A stretch of 64,000 bases of DNA from positions 67,001 through 131,000 of the forward strand of contig CASBPS010000045.1 of NCBI GenBank assembly GCA_949126835.1, given 5' to 3'. The notes under the pieces were generated by a model. It was not told the origin of the DNA and did no database searches. It was given only the letters and a program-made list of their open reading frames with translations. Shown here piece by piece: positions 9,397-21,171 of this stretch. The stretch's first letter is position 1; each line of letters opens with the position of its first letter. The DNA comes from Anisus vortex. Its lineage: Eukaryota; Mollusca; Gastropoda; Planorbidae. The translations under genes were made by a program, and so were the position numbers.

Positions 9397-12300
9397 GGCT
9401 CTCTCCACAAATCGTACAACGACTTGAATAGCAGATTTCTAGTTTTGGCTTTTTTTCTTGCCGTACAAGGACTTAAAAAGCAGATTTGTTGTTTCGGCTT
9501 CTCAACAAACCGTACAACGATCTGACTTGCAGATTTTTGGTAATGGTGCTTCTGTTCTGGCCGTACAACGACTTGAATAGCAGATTTGTGGTTTTGGCTT
9601 CTCTTTTCGCCGTAATACAGCAGATTTGTGGTTTTGGCTTTTCTACTGGCAGTACAAAAGCAGATTTGTGGTTTTGGCTTCTCCAGAAACCGTACAACGA
9701 CTTGAAAAGCAGATTTCTGGTTTTGGTTCCTTTTATGGCCGTACAACGACTTGACAAGAAGATTTGTGGTTTTAGCTTCTCTTTTGGCCGTAACACAGCA
9801 GATAAATGGTTTTGGCTCTCTCAACAAACCGTACAACGACTTGAAAAGCAGATTTCTTGTTTTGGCTTCTTTTCTGGCCATAAAACAGCAGATTTATGGT
9901 TTTGGCTCTCTCCACAAACCGTACAACGACTTGAATAGCAGATTTCTAGTTTTGGCTTCTTTTCTGGCCGTACAAGGACTTAAAAAGCAGATTTGTTGTT
10001 TTGGCTTCTCCACAAACCGTACAACGACTTGACTAGCAGATTTGTGGTAATGGTGCTTCTGTTCTGGCCGTACAACGTCTTGAATAGCAGATTTGTGGTT
10101 TTGGCTTCTCTACTGGCCGTACAAAAGCAGATTTGTGGTTTTGGCTTCTCCAGAAACCGTACAACGACTTGAAAAGCAGATTTCTGGTTTTGGCTCCTTT
10201 TCTGGCCGTACAAAAGCAGATTTTTGGTTTTGGCTTTTCCACAATCCGTACAACGACTTGAATGGCAGATTTCTTGTTTTGGCTTCTTTTCTAACCGTAA
10301 AACAGCAGATTTGTGGTTTTGGCTTCTCTACTGGCCATACAAAAGCAGATTTGTGGTTTTGGCGTTTCCACAGTCAGTACAACGACTTGAAAAGAAGATT
10401 TGTGGTTTTAGCTTCTCTTTTGGCCGTAACACAGCAGATTTATGGTTTTGGCTTCTCTTTTGGCCGTAAAACAGCAGATTTGTGGTTTTGGCTCCTTTTC
10501 TGGCCGTAAAACAGCAGATTTCTGGTTTTGGCTTTTTTTCTGGCCGTACAATGACTTAAAAAGAAGATTTGTGGTTTCAGCTTCTCTTTTGGCCGTAACA
10601 CAGCAGATTTGTGGTTTTGGCTCTCTCCACAAACCGTACAACGACTTGAATAGCAGATTTCTACTTTTGGCTTCTTTTCTGGCCGTACAAGGACTTAAAA
10701 AGCAGATTTGTTGTTTTGGCTTCTCCACAAACCGTACAACGACTTGACTAGCAGATTTGTGGTAATGGTGCTTCTGTTCTGGCCGTACAACGACTTGAAT
10801 AGCAGATTTGTGGTTTTGGCTTCTCTTTTCGCCGTAATACAGCAGATTTGTGGTTTTGGCTTCTCTACTAGCCGTACAAAAGCAGATTTGTGGTTTTGGC
10901 TTCTCCAGAAACCGTACAACGACTTGAAAAGCAGATTTCTGGTTTTGGCTCCTTTTCTGGCCGTACAAAAGCAGATTTGTGGTTTTGGCTTTTCCACAAT
11001 CCGTACAACGACTTGAATAGCAGATTTCTTGTTTTGGCTTCTTTTCTGGCCGTACAACGACTTGACAAGAAGATTTGTGGTTTTAGCTTCTCTTTTGGCC
11101 GTAACACAGCAGATTCATGGTTTTGGCTCTCTCCACAAATCGTACAACGACTTGAATAGCAGATTTCTAGTTTTGGCTTTTTTTCTGGCCGTACAAGGAC
11201 TTAAAAAGCAGATTTGTTGTTTCGGCTTCTCAACAAACCGTACAACGATCTGACTAGCAGATTTTTGGTAATGGTGCTTCTGTTCTGGCCGTACAACGAC
11301 TTGAATAGCAGAATTGTGGTTTTGGCTTCTCTTTTCGCCGTAATACAGCAGATTTGTGGTTTTGGCTTTTCTACTGGCCGTACAAAAGCAGATTTGTGGT
11401 TTTGGCTTCTCCAGAAACCGTACAACGACTTGAAAAGCAGATTTCTGGTTTTGGTTCCTTTTCTGGCCGTACAAAAACAGATTTATGGTTTTGGCTCTCT
11501 CCACAAACCGTACAACGACTTGAATAGCAGATTTCTAGTTTTGGCTTCTTTTCTGGCCGTACAAGGACTTAAAAAGCAGATTTGTTGTTTTGGCTTCTCC
11601 ACAAACCGTACAACGACTTGACTAGCAGATTTGTGGTAATGGTGCTTCTGTTCTGGCCGTACAACGACTTGAATAGCAGATTTGTTGTTTTGGCTTCTGT
11701 TTTCGCCGTAATACAGCAGATTTGTGGTTTTGGCTTCTCTACTGGCCGTACAAAAGCAGATTTGTGGTTTTGGCTTCTCCAGAAACCGTACAACGACTTG
11801 AAAAGCAGATTTCTGGTTTTGGCTCCTATTCTGGCCGTACAAAAGCAGATTTGTGGTTTTGGCTTTTCCACAATCCGTACAACGACTTGAATAGCAGATT
11901 TCTTGTTTTGGCTTCTTTTCTGGCCGTACAACGACTTGACAAGAAGATTTGTGGTTTTAGCTTCTCTTTTGGCCGTAACACAGCAGATTTATGGTTTTGG
12001 CTCTCTCCACAAACCGTACAACGACTTGAATAGCAGATTTCTAGTTTTGGCTTCTTTTCTGGCCGTATAAAAACAGATGTATGGTTTTGGCTCTCTCCAC
12101 AAACCGTACAACGACTTGAATAGCAGATTTCTAGTTTTGGCTTCTTTTCTGGCCGTACAAGGACTTAAAAAGCAGATTTGTGGTTTTGGCTTCTCCACAA
12201 ACCGTACAACGACTTGACTAGCAGATTTGTGGTAATGGTGCTTCTGTTCTGGCCGTACAACGACTTGAATAGCAGATTTGTGGTTTTGGCTTCTCTTTTC

Positions 12301-13801
12301 GCCGTAATACAGCAGATTTGTGGTTTTGGCTTCTCTACTGGCCGTACAAAAGCAGATTTGTGGTTTTGGCTTCTCCAGAAACCGTACAACGACTTGAAAA
12401 GCAGATTTCTGGTTTTGGCTCCTTTTCTGGTCGTACAAAAACAGATTTATGGTTTTGGCTCTCTCCACAAACCGTACAACGACTTGAATAGCAGATTTCT
12501 AGTTTTGGCTTCTTTTCTGGCCGTACAAGGACTTAAAAAGCAGATTTGTGGTTTTGGCTTCTCCACAAACCGTACAACGACTTGACTAGCAGATTTGTGG
12601 TAATGGTGCTTCTGTTCTGGCCGTACAACGACTTGAATAGCAGATTTGTGGTTTTGGCTTCTCTTTTCGCCGTAATACAGCAGATTTGTGGTTTTGGCTT
12701 TTCTACTGGCCGTACAAAAGCAGATTTGTGGTTTTGGCTTCTCCAGAAACCGTACAACGACTTGAAAAGCAGATTTCTGGTTTTGGCTCCTATTCTGGCC
12801 GTACAAAAGCAGATTTGTGGTTTTGGCTTTTCCACAATCCGTACAACGACTTGAATAGCAGATTTCTTGTTTTGGCTTCTTTTCTAACCGTAAAACAGCA
12901 GATTTGTGGTTTTGGCTTCTCAACTGGCCGTACAAAAGCAGATTTGTGGTTTTGGCGTATCCACAGTCCGTACAACGACTTGAAAAGCAGATTTCTGGTT
13001 TTGGCTCCTTTTCTGGCCGTACAACGACTTGAAAAGAAGATTTGTGGTTTTAGCTTCTCTTTTGGCCGTAACACAGCAGATTTATGGTTTTGGCTTCTCT
13101 TTTGGCCGTAAAACAGCAGATTTGTGGTTTTGGCTCTCTCCACAAACCGTACAACAACTTGAATAGCAGATTTCTAGTTTTGGCTTCTTTTCTGGCCGTA
13201 CAAGGACTTAAAAAGCAGATTTGTTGTTTTGGCTTCTCCACAATCCGTACAACGACTTGACTAGCAGATTTGTGGTAATGGTGCTTCTGTTCTGGCCGTA
13301 CAACGACTTGAATAGCAGATTTGTGGTTTTGGCTTCTCTTTTTGCCGTAATACAGCAGATTTGTGGTTCTGGCTTCTCTACTAGCCGTACAAAAGCAGAT
13401 TTGTGGTTTTGGCTTCTCCAGAAACCGTACAACGACTTGAAAAGCAGATTTCTGGTTTTGGCTTCTTTTCTGGCCGTACAAAAGCAGATTTGTGGTTTTG
13501 GCTTTTCTACAATCCGTACAACGACTTGAATGGCAGATTTCTTGTTTTGGCTTCTTTTCAAACCGTAAAACAGCAGATTTGTAATTTTGGCTTCTCTACT
13601 GGCCGTATAAAAGCAGATTTGTGGTTTTGGCGTTTCCACAGTCCGTACAACGACTTGAATAGCAGATTTCTTATTTTGGCTCCTTTTCTGGCCGTACAAC
13701 GACTTGAAAAGAAGATTTGTGGTTTCAGCTTCTCTTTTGGCCGTAACACAGCAGATTTGTGGTTTTGGCTCTCTCCACAAATCGTACAACGACTTGAATA
13801 G
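9397..13801 (+). repeat. Family P stretch, colinear in pieces with 51.2-56.6 kb
   Basis: About 9388-10106 pairs with 51177-51895 (offset 41,789). About 10220-10930 pairs with 52925-53635 (42,703), about 10890-12070 with 54100-55280 (43,209), and about 12500-13800 with 55340-56640 (42,841). Rare marks agree, such as CGATCTGACTTGC and GATAAATGG. The changing offsets are explained by gain or loss of whole HORs or monomer groups. Confidence 0.8.
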
Positions 13802-14860
13802 CAGATTTCTAGTTTTGGCTTCTTTTCTGGCCGTACAAGGACTTAAAAAGCAGATTTGTTGTTTTGGCTTCTCAACAAACCGTACAACGACTTGACTAGC
13901 AGATTTGTGGTAATGGTGCTTCTGTTCTGGCCGTACAACGACTTGAAAAGCAGATTTGTGGTTTTGGCTTCTCTTTTCGCCGTAATACAGCAGATTTGTG
14001 GTTTTGGCTTCTCTACTGGCCGTACAAAAGCAGATTTGTGGTTTTGGCTTCTCCAGAAACCGTACAAAGACTTGAAAAGCAGATTTGTGGTTTTGGCTCC
14101 TTTTCTGGCCGTACAAAAACAGCTTTATGGTTTTGGCTCTCTCCACAAACCGTACAACAACTTGAATAGCAGATTTCTAGTTTTGGCTTCTTTTCTGGCC
14201 GTACAAGGACTTAAAAAGCAGATTTGTTGTTTTGGCTTCTCCACAAACCGTACAACGACTTGACTAGCAGATTTGTGGTAATGGTGCTTCTGTTCTGGCC
14301 GTACAACGACTTGAATAGCAGATTTCTTGTTTTGGCTTCTTTTTTGGCCGTACAACGACTTGACAAGAAGATTTGTGGTTTTGGCTTCTCCAGAAACCGT
14401 ACAACGACTTGAAAAGCAGATTTCTGGTTTTGGCTCCTATTCTGGCCGTACAAAAGCAGATTTGTGGTTTTGGCTTTTCCACAATCCGTACAACGACTTG
14501 AATAGCAGATTTCTTGTTTTGGCTTCTTTTCTAACCGTAAAACAGCAGATTTGTGGTTTTGGCTTCTCTACTGGCCGTACAAAAGCAGATTTGTGGTTTT
14601 GGCGTTTCCACAGTCCGTACAACGACTTGAATAGCAGATTTCTTGTTTTGGCTCCCTTTCTGGCCGTAAAACAGCAGATTTCTGGTTTTGGCTTTTTTTC
14701 TGGCCGTACAACGACTTGAAAAAAAGATTTGTGGTTTCAGCTTCTCTTTTGGCCGTAACACAGCAGATTTGTGGTTTGGGCTCTCTCCACAAACCGTACA
14801 ACGACTTGAATAGCAGATTTCTAGTTTTGGCTTCTTTTCTGGCCGTACAAGGACTTAAAA
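13802..14860 (+). repeat. Transition from family P to family C monomers
   Basis: The stretch contains a 368-bp HOR with AACAGCTTTATGG at about 14110, then a shortened unit. From about 14570 it matches the 22.0 kb region (offset 7,410) and carries family C marks. No non-satellite DNA lies at the junction. Confidence 0.72.
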
Positions 14861-16495
14861 AGCAGATTTGTTGTTTTGGCTTCTCCACAAACCGTACAAC
14901 GACTTGACTAGCTGATTTGTGGTAATGGTGCTTCTGTTCTGGCCGTACAACGACTTGAACAGCAGATTTGTGGTTTTGGCTTCTCTTTTCGCCGTAATAC
15001 AGCAGATTTGTGGTTTTGGCTTCTCTACTAGCCGTACAAAAGCAGATTTGTGGTTTTGGCTTCTCCAGAAACCGTACAACGACTTGAATAGCAGATTTCT
15101 GGTTTTGGCTCCTTTTCTGGCCGTACAAAAGCAGATTTGTGGTTTTGGCTTTTCCACAATCCGTACAACGACTTGAATAGCAGATTTCTTGGTTTGGCTT
15201 CTTTTCTGGCCGTACAACGACTTGACAAGAAGATTTGTGGTTTTAGCTTCTCTTTTGGCCATAACACAGCAGATTTATGGTTTTGGCTCTCTCAACAAAC
15301 CGTACAACGACTTGAAAAGCAGATTTCTTGTTTTGGCTTCTTTTCTGGCCATAAAACAGCAGATTTATGGTTTTGGCTCTCTCCACAATCCGTATAACGA
15401 CTTGAATAGCAGATTTCTTGTTTTGGCTTCTTTTCTGGCCGTACAACGACTTGACAAGAAGATTTGTGGTTTTAGCTTCTCTTTTGGCCGTAACACAGCA
15501 GATTTATGGTTTTGGCTTCTCCAGAAACCGTACAACGACTTGAAAAGCAGATTTCTGGTTTTGGCTCCTTTTCTGGCCGTACAAAAGCAGATTTGTGGTT
15601 TTGGCTTTTCCACAATCCGTATAAAGACTTGAATAGCAGATTTCTTGTTTTGGCTTCTTTTCTGGCCGTACAACGACTTGAAAAGAAGATTTGTGGTTTT
15701 AGCTTCTCTTTTGGTCGTAACACAGCAGATTTATGTTTTGGCTTCTCTTTTGGCCGTAAAACAGCAGATTTGTGGTTTTGGCTCCTTTTCTGGCCGTAAA
15801 ACAGCAGATTTCTGGTTTTGGCTTTTTTTCTGGCCGTACAACGACTTGAAAAGAAGATTTGTGGTTTTAGCTTCTCTTTTGGCCGTAACACAGCAGATTT
15901 GTGGTCTTGGCTCTCTCCACAAACCGTACAACGACTTGAATAGCAGATTTCTAGTTTTGGCTTCTTTTCTGGCCGTACAAGGACTTAAAAAGCAGATTTG
16001 TTGTTTTGGCTTCTCCACAAACCGTACAACGACTTGACTAGCAGATTTGTGGTAATGGTGCTTCTGTTCTGGCCGTACAACGACTTGAATAGCAGATTTG
16101 TGGTTTTGGCTTCTCTTTTCGCCGTATACAGCAGATTTGTGGTTTTGGCTTCTCTACTAGCCGTACAAAAGCAGATTTGTGGTTTTGGTTTCTCCAGAAA
16201 CCGTACAACGACTTGAAAAGCAGATTTCTTGTTTTGGCTCCTTTTCTGGCCGTACAAAAGCAGATTTGAGGTTTTGGCTTTTCCACAATCCGTATAACGA
16301 CTTGAATAGCAGATTTCTTGTTTTGGCTTCTTTTCTGGCCGTACAACGACTTGACAAGAAGATTTGTGGTTTTAGCTTCTCTTTTAGCCGTAACACAGCA
16401 GATTTATCGTTTTGGCTCTCTCCACAAACCGTACAACGACTTGAATAGCAGATTTCTAGTTTTGGCTTCTTTTCTGGCCGTACAAGGACTTAAAA

Positions 16496-16783
16496 AGCAG
16501 ATTTGTTGTTTTGGCTTCTCCACAAACCGTACAACGACTTGACTAGCAGATTTGTGGTAATGGTGCTTCTGTTCTGGCCGTACAACGGTTTGAATAGCAG
16601 ATTTCTTGTTTTGGCTTCTTTTTTGGCCGTACAACGACTTGACAAGAAGATTTGTGGTTTTTGCTTTTCTTTTGGCCGTAACACAGCAGATTTATGGTTT
16701 TGGCTCTCTCCACAAACCGTACAACGACTTGAATAGCAGATTTCTAGTTTTGGCTTCTTTTCTGGCCGTACAAGGACTTAAAA
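16496..16783 (+). repeat. 288-bp HOR variant (6 monomers)
   Basis: The order is j-k-f-g-h-i, 49+51+49+40+50+49 = 288 bp; a to e are missing. The k monomer ends AACGGTTTGAAT and the f monomer has TTTTTTGGCC, both private to this unit type. Copies lie at 25037-25324 and 31543-31830, carried by the larger duplications. Confidence 0.87.
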
Positions 16784-19230
16784 AGCAGATTTGTTGTTTT
16801 GGCTTCTCAACAAACCGTACAACGACTTGAATAGCAGATTTGTGGTAATGGTGCTTCTGTTCTGGCCGTACAACGACTTGAATAGCAGATTTGTGGTTTT
16901 GGCTTCTCTTTTCGCCGTAATACAGCAGATTTGTGGTTTTGGCTTCTCTACTGGCCGTACAAAAGCAGATTTGTGGTTTTGGCTTCTCCAGAAACCGTAC
17001 AAAGACTTGAAAAGCAGATTTGAGGTTTTGGCTTCTTTTCTGGCCGTACAAAAACACATTTATGGTTTTGTCTCTCTCCACAAACCGTACAACGACTTGA
17101 ATAGCGGATTTCTAGTTTTGGCTTCTTTTCTGGCCGTACAAGGACTAAAAAAGCAGATTTGTTGTTTTGGCTTCTCCACAAACCGTACAACGACTTGACT
17201 AGCAGATTTGTGGTAATGGTGCTTCTGTTCTGGCCGTACAACGACTTGAATAGCAGATTTGTGGTTTTGGCTTCTCTTTTCGCCGTAATACAGCAGATTT
17301 GTGGTTTTGGTATCTCTACTGGCCGTACAAAAGCAGATTTGTGGTTTTGGCTTCTCCAGAAACCGTACAACGACTTGAAAAGCAGATTTCTGGTTTTGGC
17401 TTTTATTCTGGCCGTACAAAAGCAGATTTGTGGTTTTGGCTTTTCCACAATCCGTACAACGACTTGAATAGCAGATTTCTTGTTTTGGCTTCTTTTCTAA
17501 CCGTAAAACAGCAGATTTGTGGTTTTGGCTTCTCTACTGGCCGTACAAAAGCAGATTAGTGGTTTTGGCGTTTCCACAGTCCGTACAACGACTTGAATAG
17601 CAGATTTCTTGTTTTGGCTTCTTTTCTAACCGTAAAACAGCAGATTTGTGGTTTTGGCTTCTCTACTGGCCGTAAAACAGCAGATTTCTGGTTTTGGCTT
17701 TTTTTCTAGCCGTACAACGACTTGAAAAGAAGATTTGTGGTTTCAGCTTCTCTTTTGGCCGTAACACAGCATATTTGTGGTTTTGGCTCTCTCCACAAAC
17801 CGTACAACGACTTGAATAGCAGATTTCTAGTTTTGGCTTCTTTTCTGGCCGTACAAGGACTTAAAAAGCAGTTTTGTTGTTTTGGCTTCTCCACAAACCG
17901 TATAACGACTTGACTAGCAGATTTGTGGTAATGGTGCTTCTGTTCTGGCCGTACAACGACTTGAATAGCAGATTTGTGGTTTTGGCTTCTCTTTTCGCCG
18001 TAATACAGCAGATTTGTGGTTTTGGCTTCTCTACTAGCCGTACAAAAGCAGATTTGTGGTTTTGGCTTCTCCAGAAACCGTACAACGACTTGAAAATCAG
18101 ATTTCTGGTTTTGGCTCCTTTTCTGGCCGTACAAAAGCAGATTTGTGGTTTTGGCTTTTCCACAATCCGTATAAAGACTTGAATAGCAGATTTCTTGTTT
18201 TGGCTTCTTTTCTGGCCGTACAACGACTTGAAAAGAAGATTTGTGGTTTTAGCTTCTCTTTTGGCCGTAAAACAGCAGATTTGTGGTTTTGGCTCCTTTT
18301 CTGGCCGTAAAACAGCAGATTTCTGGTTTTGGCTTTTTTTCTGGCCGTACAACGACTTGAAAAGAAGATTTGTGGTTTTAGCTTCTCTTTTGGCCGTAAC
18401 ACAGCAGATTTGTGGTTTTGGCTCTCTCCACAAACCGTACAACGACTTGAATAGCAGATTTCTAGTTTTGGCTTCTTTTCTGGCCGTACAAGGACTTAAA
18501 AAGCAGATTTGTTGTTTTGGCTTCTCCACAAACCGTACAACGACTTGACTAGCAGATTTGTGGTAATGGTGCTTCTGTTCTGGCCGTACAACGACTTGAA
18601 TAGCAGATTTGTGGTTTTGGCTTCTCTTTTCGCCTTATACAGCAGATTTGTGGTTTTGGCTTCTCTACTAGCCGTACAAAAGCAGATTTGTGGTTTTGGC
18701 TTCTCCAGAAACCGTACAACGACTTGAAAAGCAGATTTCTTGTTTTGGCTCCTTCTCTGGCCGTACAAAAGCAGATTTGAGGTTTTGGCTTTTCCACAAT
18801 CCGTATAACGACTTGAATAGCAGATTTCTTGTTTTGGCTTCTTTTCTGGCCGTACAACGACTTGACAAGAAGATTTGTGGTTTTAGCTTCTCTTTTGGCC
18901 GTAACACAGCAGATTTATGGTTTTGGCTCTCTCCATAAACCGTACAACGACTTGAATAGCAGATTTCTAGTTTTGGCTTTTTTTCTGGCCGTACAAGGAC
19001 TTAAAAAGCAGATTTGTTGTTTTGGCTTCTCAACAAAACGTACAACGACTTGACTAGCAGATTTGTGGTAATGGTGCTTCTGTTCTGGCCGTACAACGAC
19101 TTGAATAGCAGATTTGTGGTTTTGGCTTCTCTTTTCGCCGTATACAGCAGATTTGTGGTTTTGGCTTCTCTACTAGCCGTACAAAAGCAGATTTGTGGTT
19201 TTGGCTTCTCCAGAAACCGTACAACGACTT
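16496..19230 (+). repeat. Older copy of the 25.0-27.8 kb segment
   Basis: Colinear with 25037-27770 at offset 8,541, changing to 8,581 after about 18260 because a 40-bp short monomer is missing here. It has the same HOR succession (288, 368, 715, 635 instead of 675, then 505). It differs from blocks A and B at several bases (for example AACAAACC against CACAAACC in j and h), so it separated earlier than A and B did from each other. Confidence 0.82.
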
Positions 19231-19334
19231 GAAAAGCAGATTTCTGGTTTTGGCTCCTTTTCTGGCCGTACAAAAGCAGATTTGTGGTTTTGGCTTTTCC
19301 ACAATCCGTACAACGACTTGAATAGCAGATTTCT

Positions 19335-21121
19335 TGTTTTGGCTTCTTTTCTGGCCGTACAACGACTTGACAAGAAGATTTGTGGTTTTAGCTTCTCTTT
19401 TGGCCGTAACACAGCAGATTTATGGTTTTGGCTCTCTCCACAAACCGTACAACGACTTGAATAGCAGATTTCTAGTTTTGGCTTCTTTTCTGGCCGTACA
19501 AGGACTTAAAAAGCAGATTTGTTGTTTTGGCTTCTCAACAAACCGTACAACGACTTGACTAGCAGATTTGTAGTAATGGTGCTTCTGTTCTGGCCGTACA
19601 ACGACTTGAAAAGCAGATTTGTGGTTTTGGCTTCTCTTTTCGCCGTAATACAGCAGATTTGTGGTTTTGGCTTCTCTACTGGCCGTACAAAAGCAGATTT
19701 GTGGTTTTGGCTTCTCCAGAAACCGTACAAAGACTTGAAAAGCAGATTTCTGGTTTTGGCTCCTTTTCTGGCCGTACAAAAACAGCTTAATGGTTTTGGC
19801 TCTCTCCACAAACCGTACAACAACTTGAATAGCAGATTTCTGGTTTTGGCTCCTTTTCTGGCCGTACAAAAACAGCTTAATGGTTTTGGCTTCTCCACAA
19901 ACCGTACAACGACTTGACTAGCAGATTTGTGGTAATGGTGCTTCTGTTCTGGCCGTACAACGACTTGAATAGCAGATTTGTGGTTTTGGCTTCTCTTTTC
20001 GCCGTAATACAGCAGATTTGTGGTTTTGGTATCTCTACTGGCCGTACAAAAGCAGATTTGTGGTTTTGGCTTCTCCAGAAACCGTACAACGACTTGAAAA
20101 GCAGATTTCTGGTTTTGGCTTTTATTCTGGCCGTACAAAAGCAGATTTGTGGTTTTGGCTTTTCCACAATCCGTACAACGACTTGAATAGCAGATTTCTT
20201 GTTTTGGCTTCTTTTCTAACCGTAAAACAGCAGATTTGTGGTTTTGGCTTCTCAACTGGCCGTACAAAAGCAGATTAGTGGTTTTGGCGTTTCCACAGTC
20301 CGTACAACGACTTGAATAGCAGATTTCTTGTTTTGGCTCCTTTTCTGGCCGTAAAACTGCAGATTTCTGGTTTTGGCGTTTTTTCTGGCCGTACAACGAC
20401 TTGAAAAGAAGATTTGTGGTTTCAGCTTCTCTTTTGGCCGTAACACAGCATATTTGTGGTTTTGGCTCTCTCCACAAACCGTACAACGACTTGAATAGCA
20501 GATTTCTAGTTTTGGCTTCTTTTCTGGCCGTACAAGGACTTAAAAAGCAGTTTTGTTGTTTTGGCTTCTCCACAAACCGTATAACGACTTGACTAGCAGA
20601 TTTGTGGTAATGGTGCTTCTGTTCTGGCCGTACAACGACTTGAATAGCAGATTTGTGGTTTTGGCTTCTCTTTTCGCCGTAATACAGCAGATTTGTGGTT
20701 TTGGCTTCTCTACTAGCCGTACAAAAGCAGATTTGTGGTTTTGGCTTCTCCAGAAACCGTACAACGACTTGAAAAGCAGATTTCTGGTTTTGGCTCCTTT
20801 TCTGGCCGTACAAAAGCAGATTTGTGGTTTTGGCTTTTCCACAATCCGTATAAAGACTTGAATAGCAGATTTCTTGTTTTGGCTTCTTTTCTGGCCGTAC
20901 AACGACTTGAAAAGAAGATTTGTGGTTTTAGCTTCTCTTTTGGCCGTAACACAGCAGATTTATGGTTTTGGCTTCTCTTTTGGCCGTAAAACAGCAGATT
21001 TGTGGTTTTGGCTCCTTTTCTGGCCGTAAAACAGCAGATTTCTGGTTTTGGCTTTTTTTCTGGCCGTACAACGACTTGAAAAGAAGATTTGTGGTTTTAG
21101 CTTCTCTTTTGGCCGTAACAC
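19335..21121 (+). repeat. Triplicated block, copy 1
   Basis: Matches 34423-36209 at offset 15,088, with a few private changes here (GTAAAACTGCAG at about 20352, GGCGTTTTTTCTGG at about 20377). After the 98-bp deletion at 21122-21171 the match continues to about 21.7 kb at offset 15,186. Confidence 0.87.
19785..19920 (+). repeat. Local duplication with CAGCTTAATGG monomers and an h/j hybrid
   Basis: Two monomers with the head AACAGCTTAATGG lie here (about 19790 and 19874), separated by a d-type monomer. The second joins this h-type head to a j-type tail (CTTCTCCACAAACC, then GACTTGACT). The arrangement is copied at 34.87-35.01 kb and 38.22-38.35 kb. Confidence 0.8.
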
Positions 21122-21171
21122 AGCAGATTTGTGGTTTTGGCTCTCTCCACAAACCGTACAACGACTTGACT
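21122..21171 (+). repeat. Hybrid h/j monomer at a 98-bp deletion
   Basis: The monomer starts as type h (GGCTCTCTCCAC) and ends as type j (GACTTGACT), followed by k. Related copies at 27-28, 33, 36 and 39 kb have h-i-j-k, so 98 bp (two 49-bp monomers) are missing here. The offset between matching flanks changes by exactly 98 across this point. Confidence 0.85.

Noticed and set aside
13208..14146. A 312-codon minus-strand ORF and many ORFs of 60-270 codons on both strands
   Set aside because: They overlap each other on both strands everywhere, start at chance ATGs within monomers and have no recognisable domain. Stop-poor repeats give such ORFs automatically.
19506..20813. A 435-codon open reading frame on the minus strand, the longest in the window
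   Set aside because: It is the satellite read through. The protein repeats KPQICF, TNLLF and KSLYGQ are the same DNA in different frames, because monomer lengths (40, 49, 50) are mostly not multiples of three. Related copies of the block break the frame with one-base indels.
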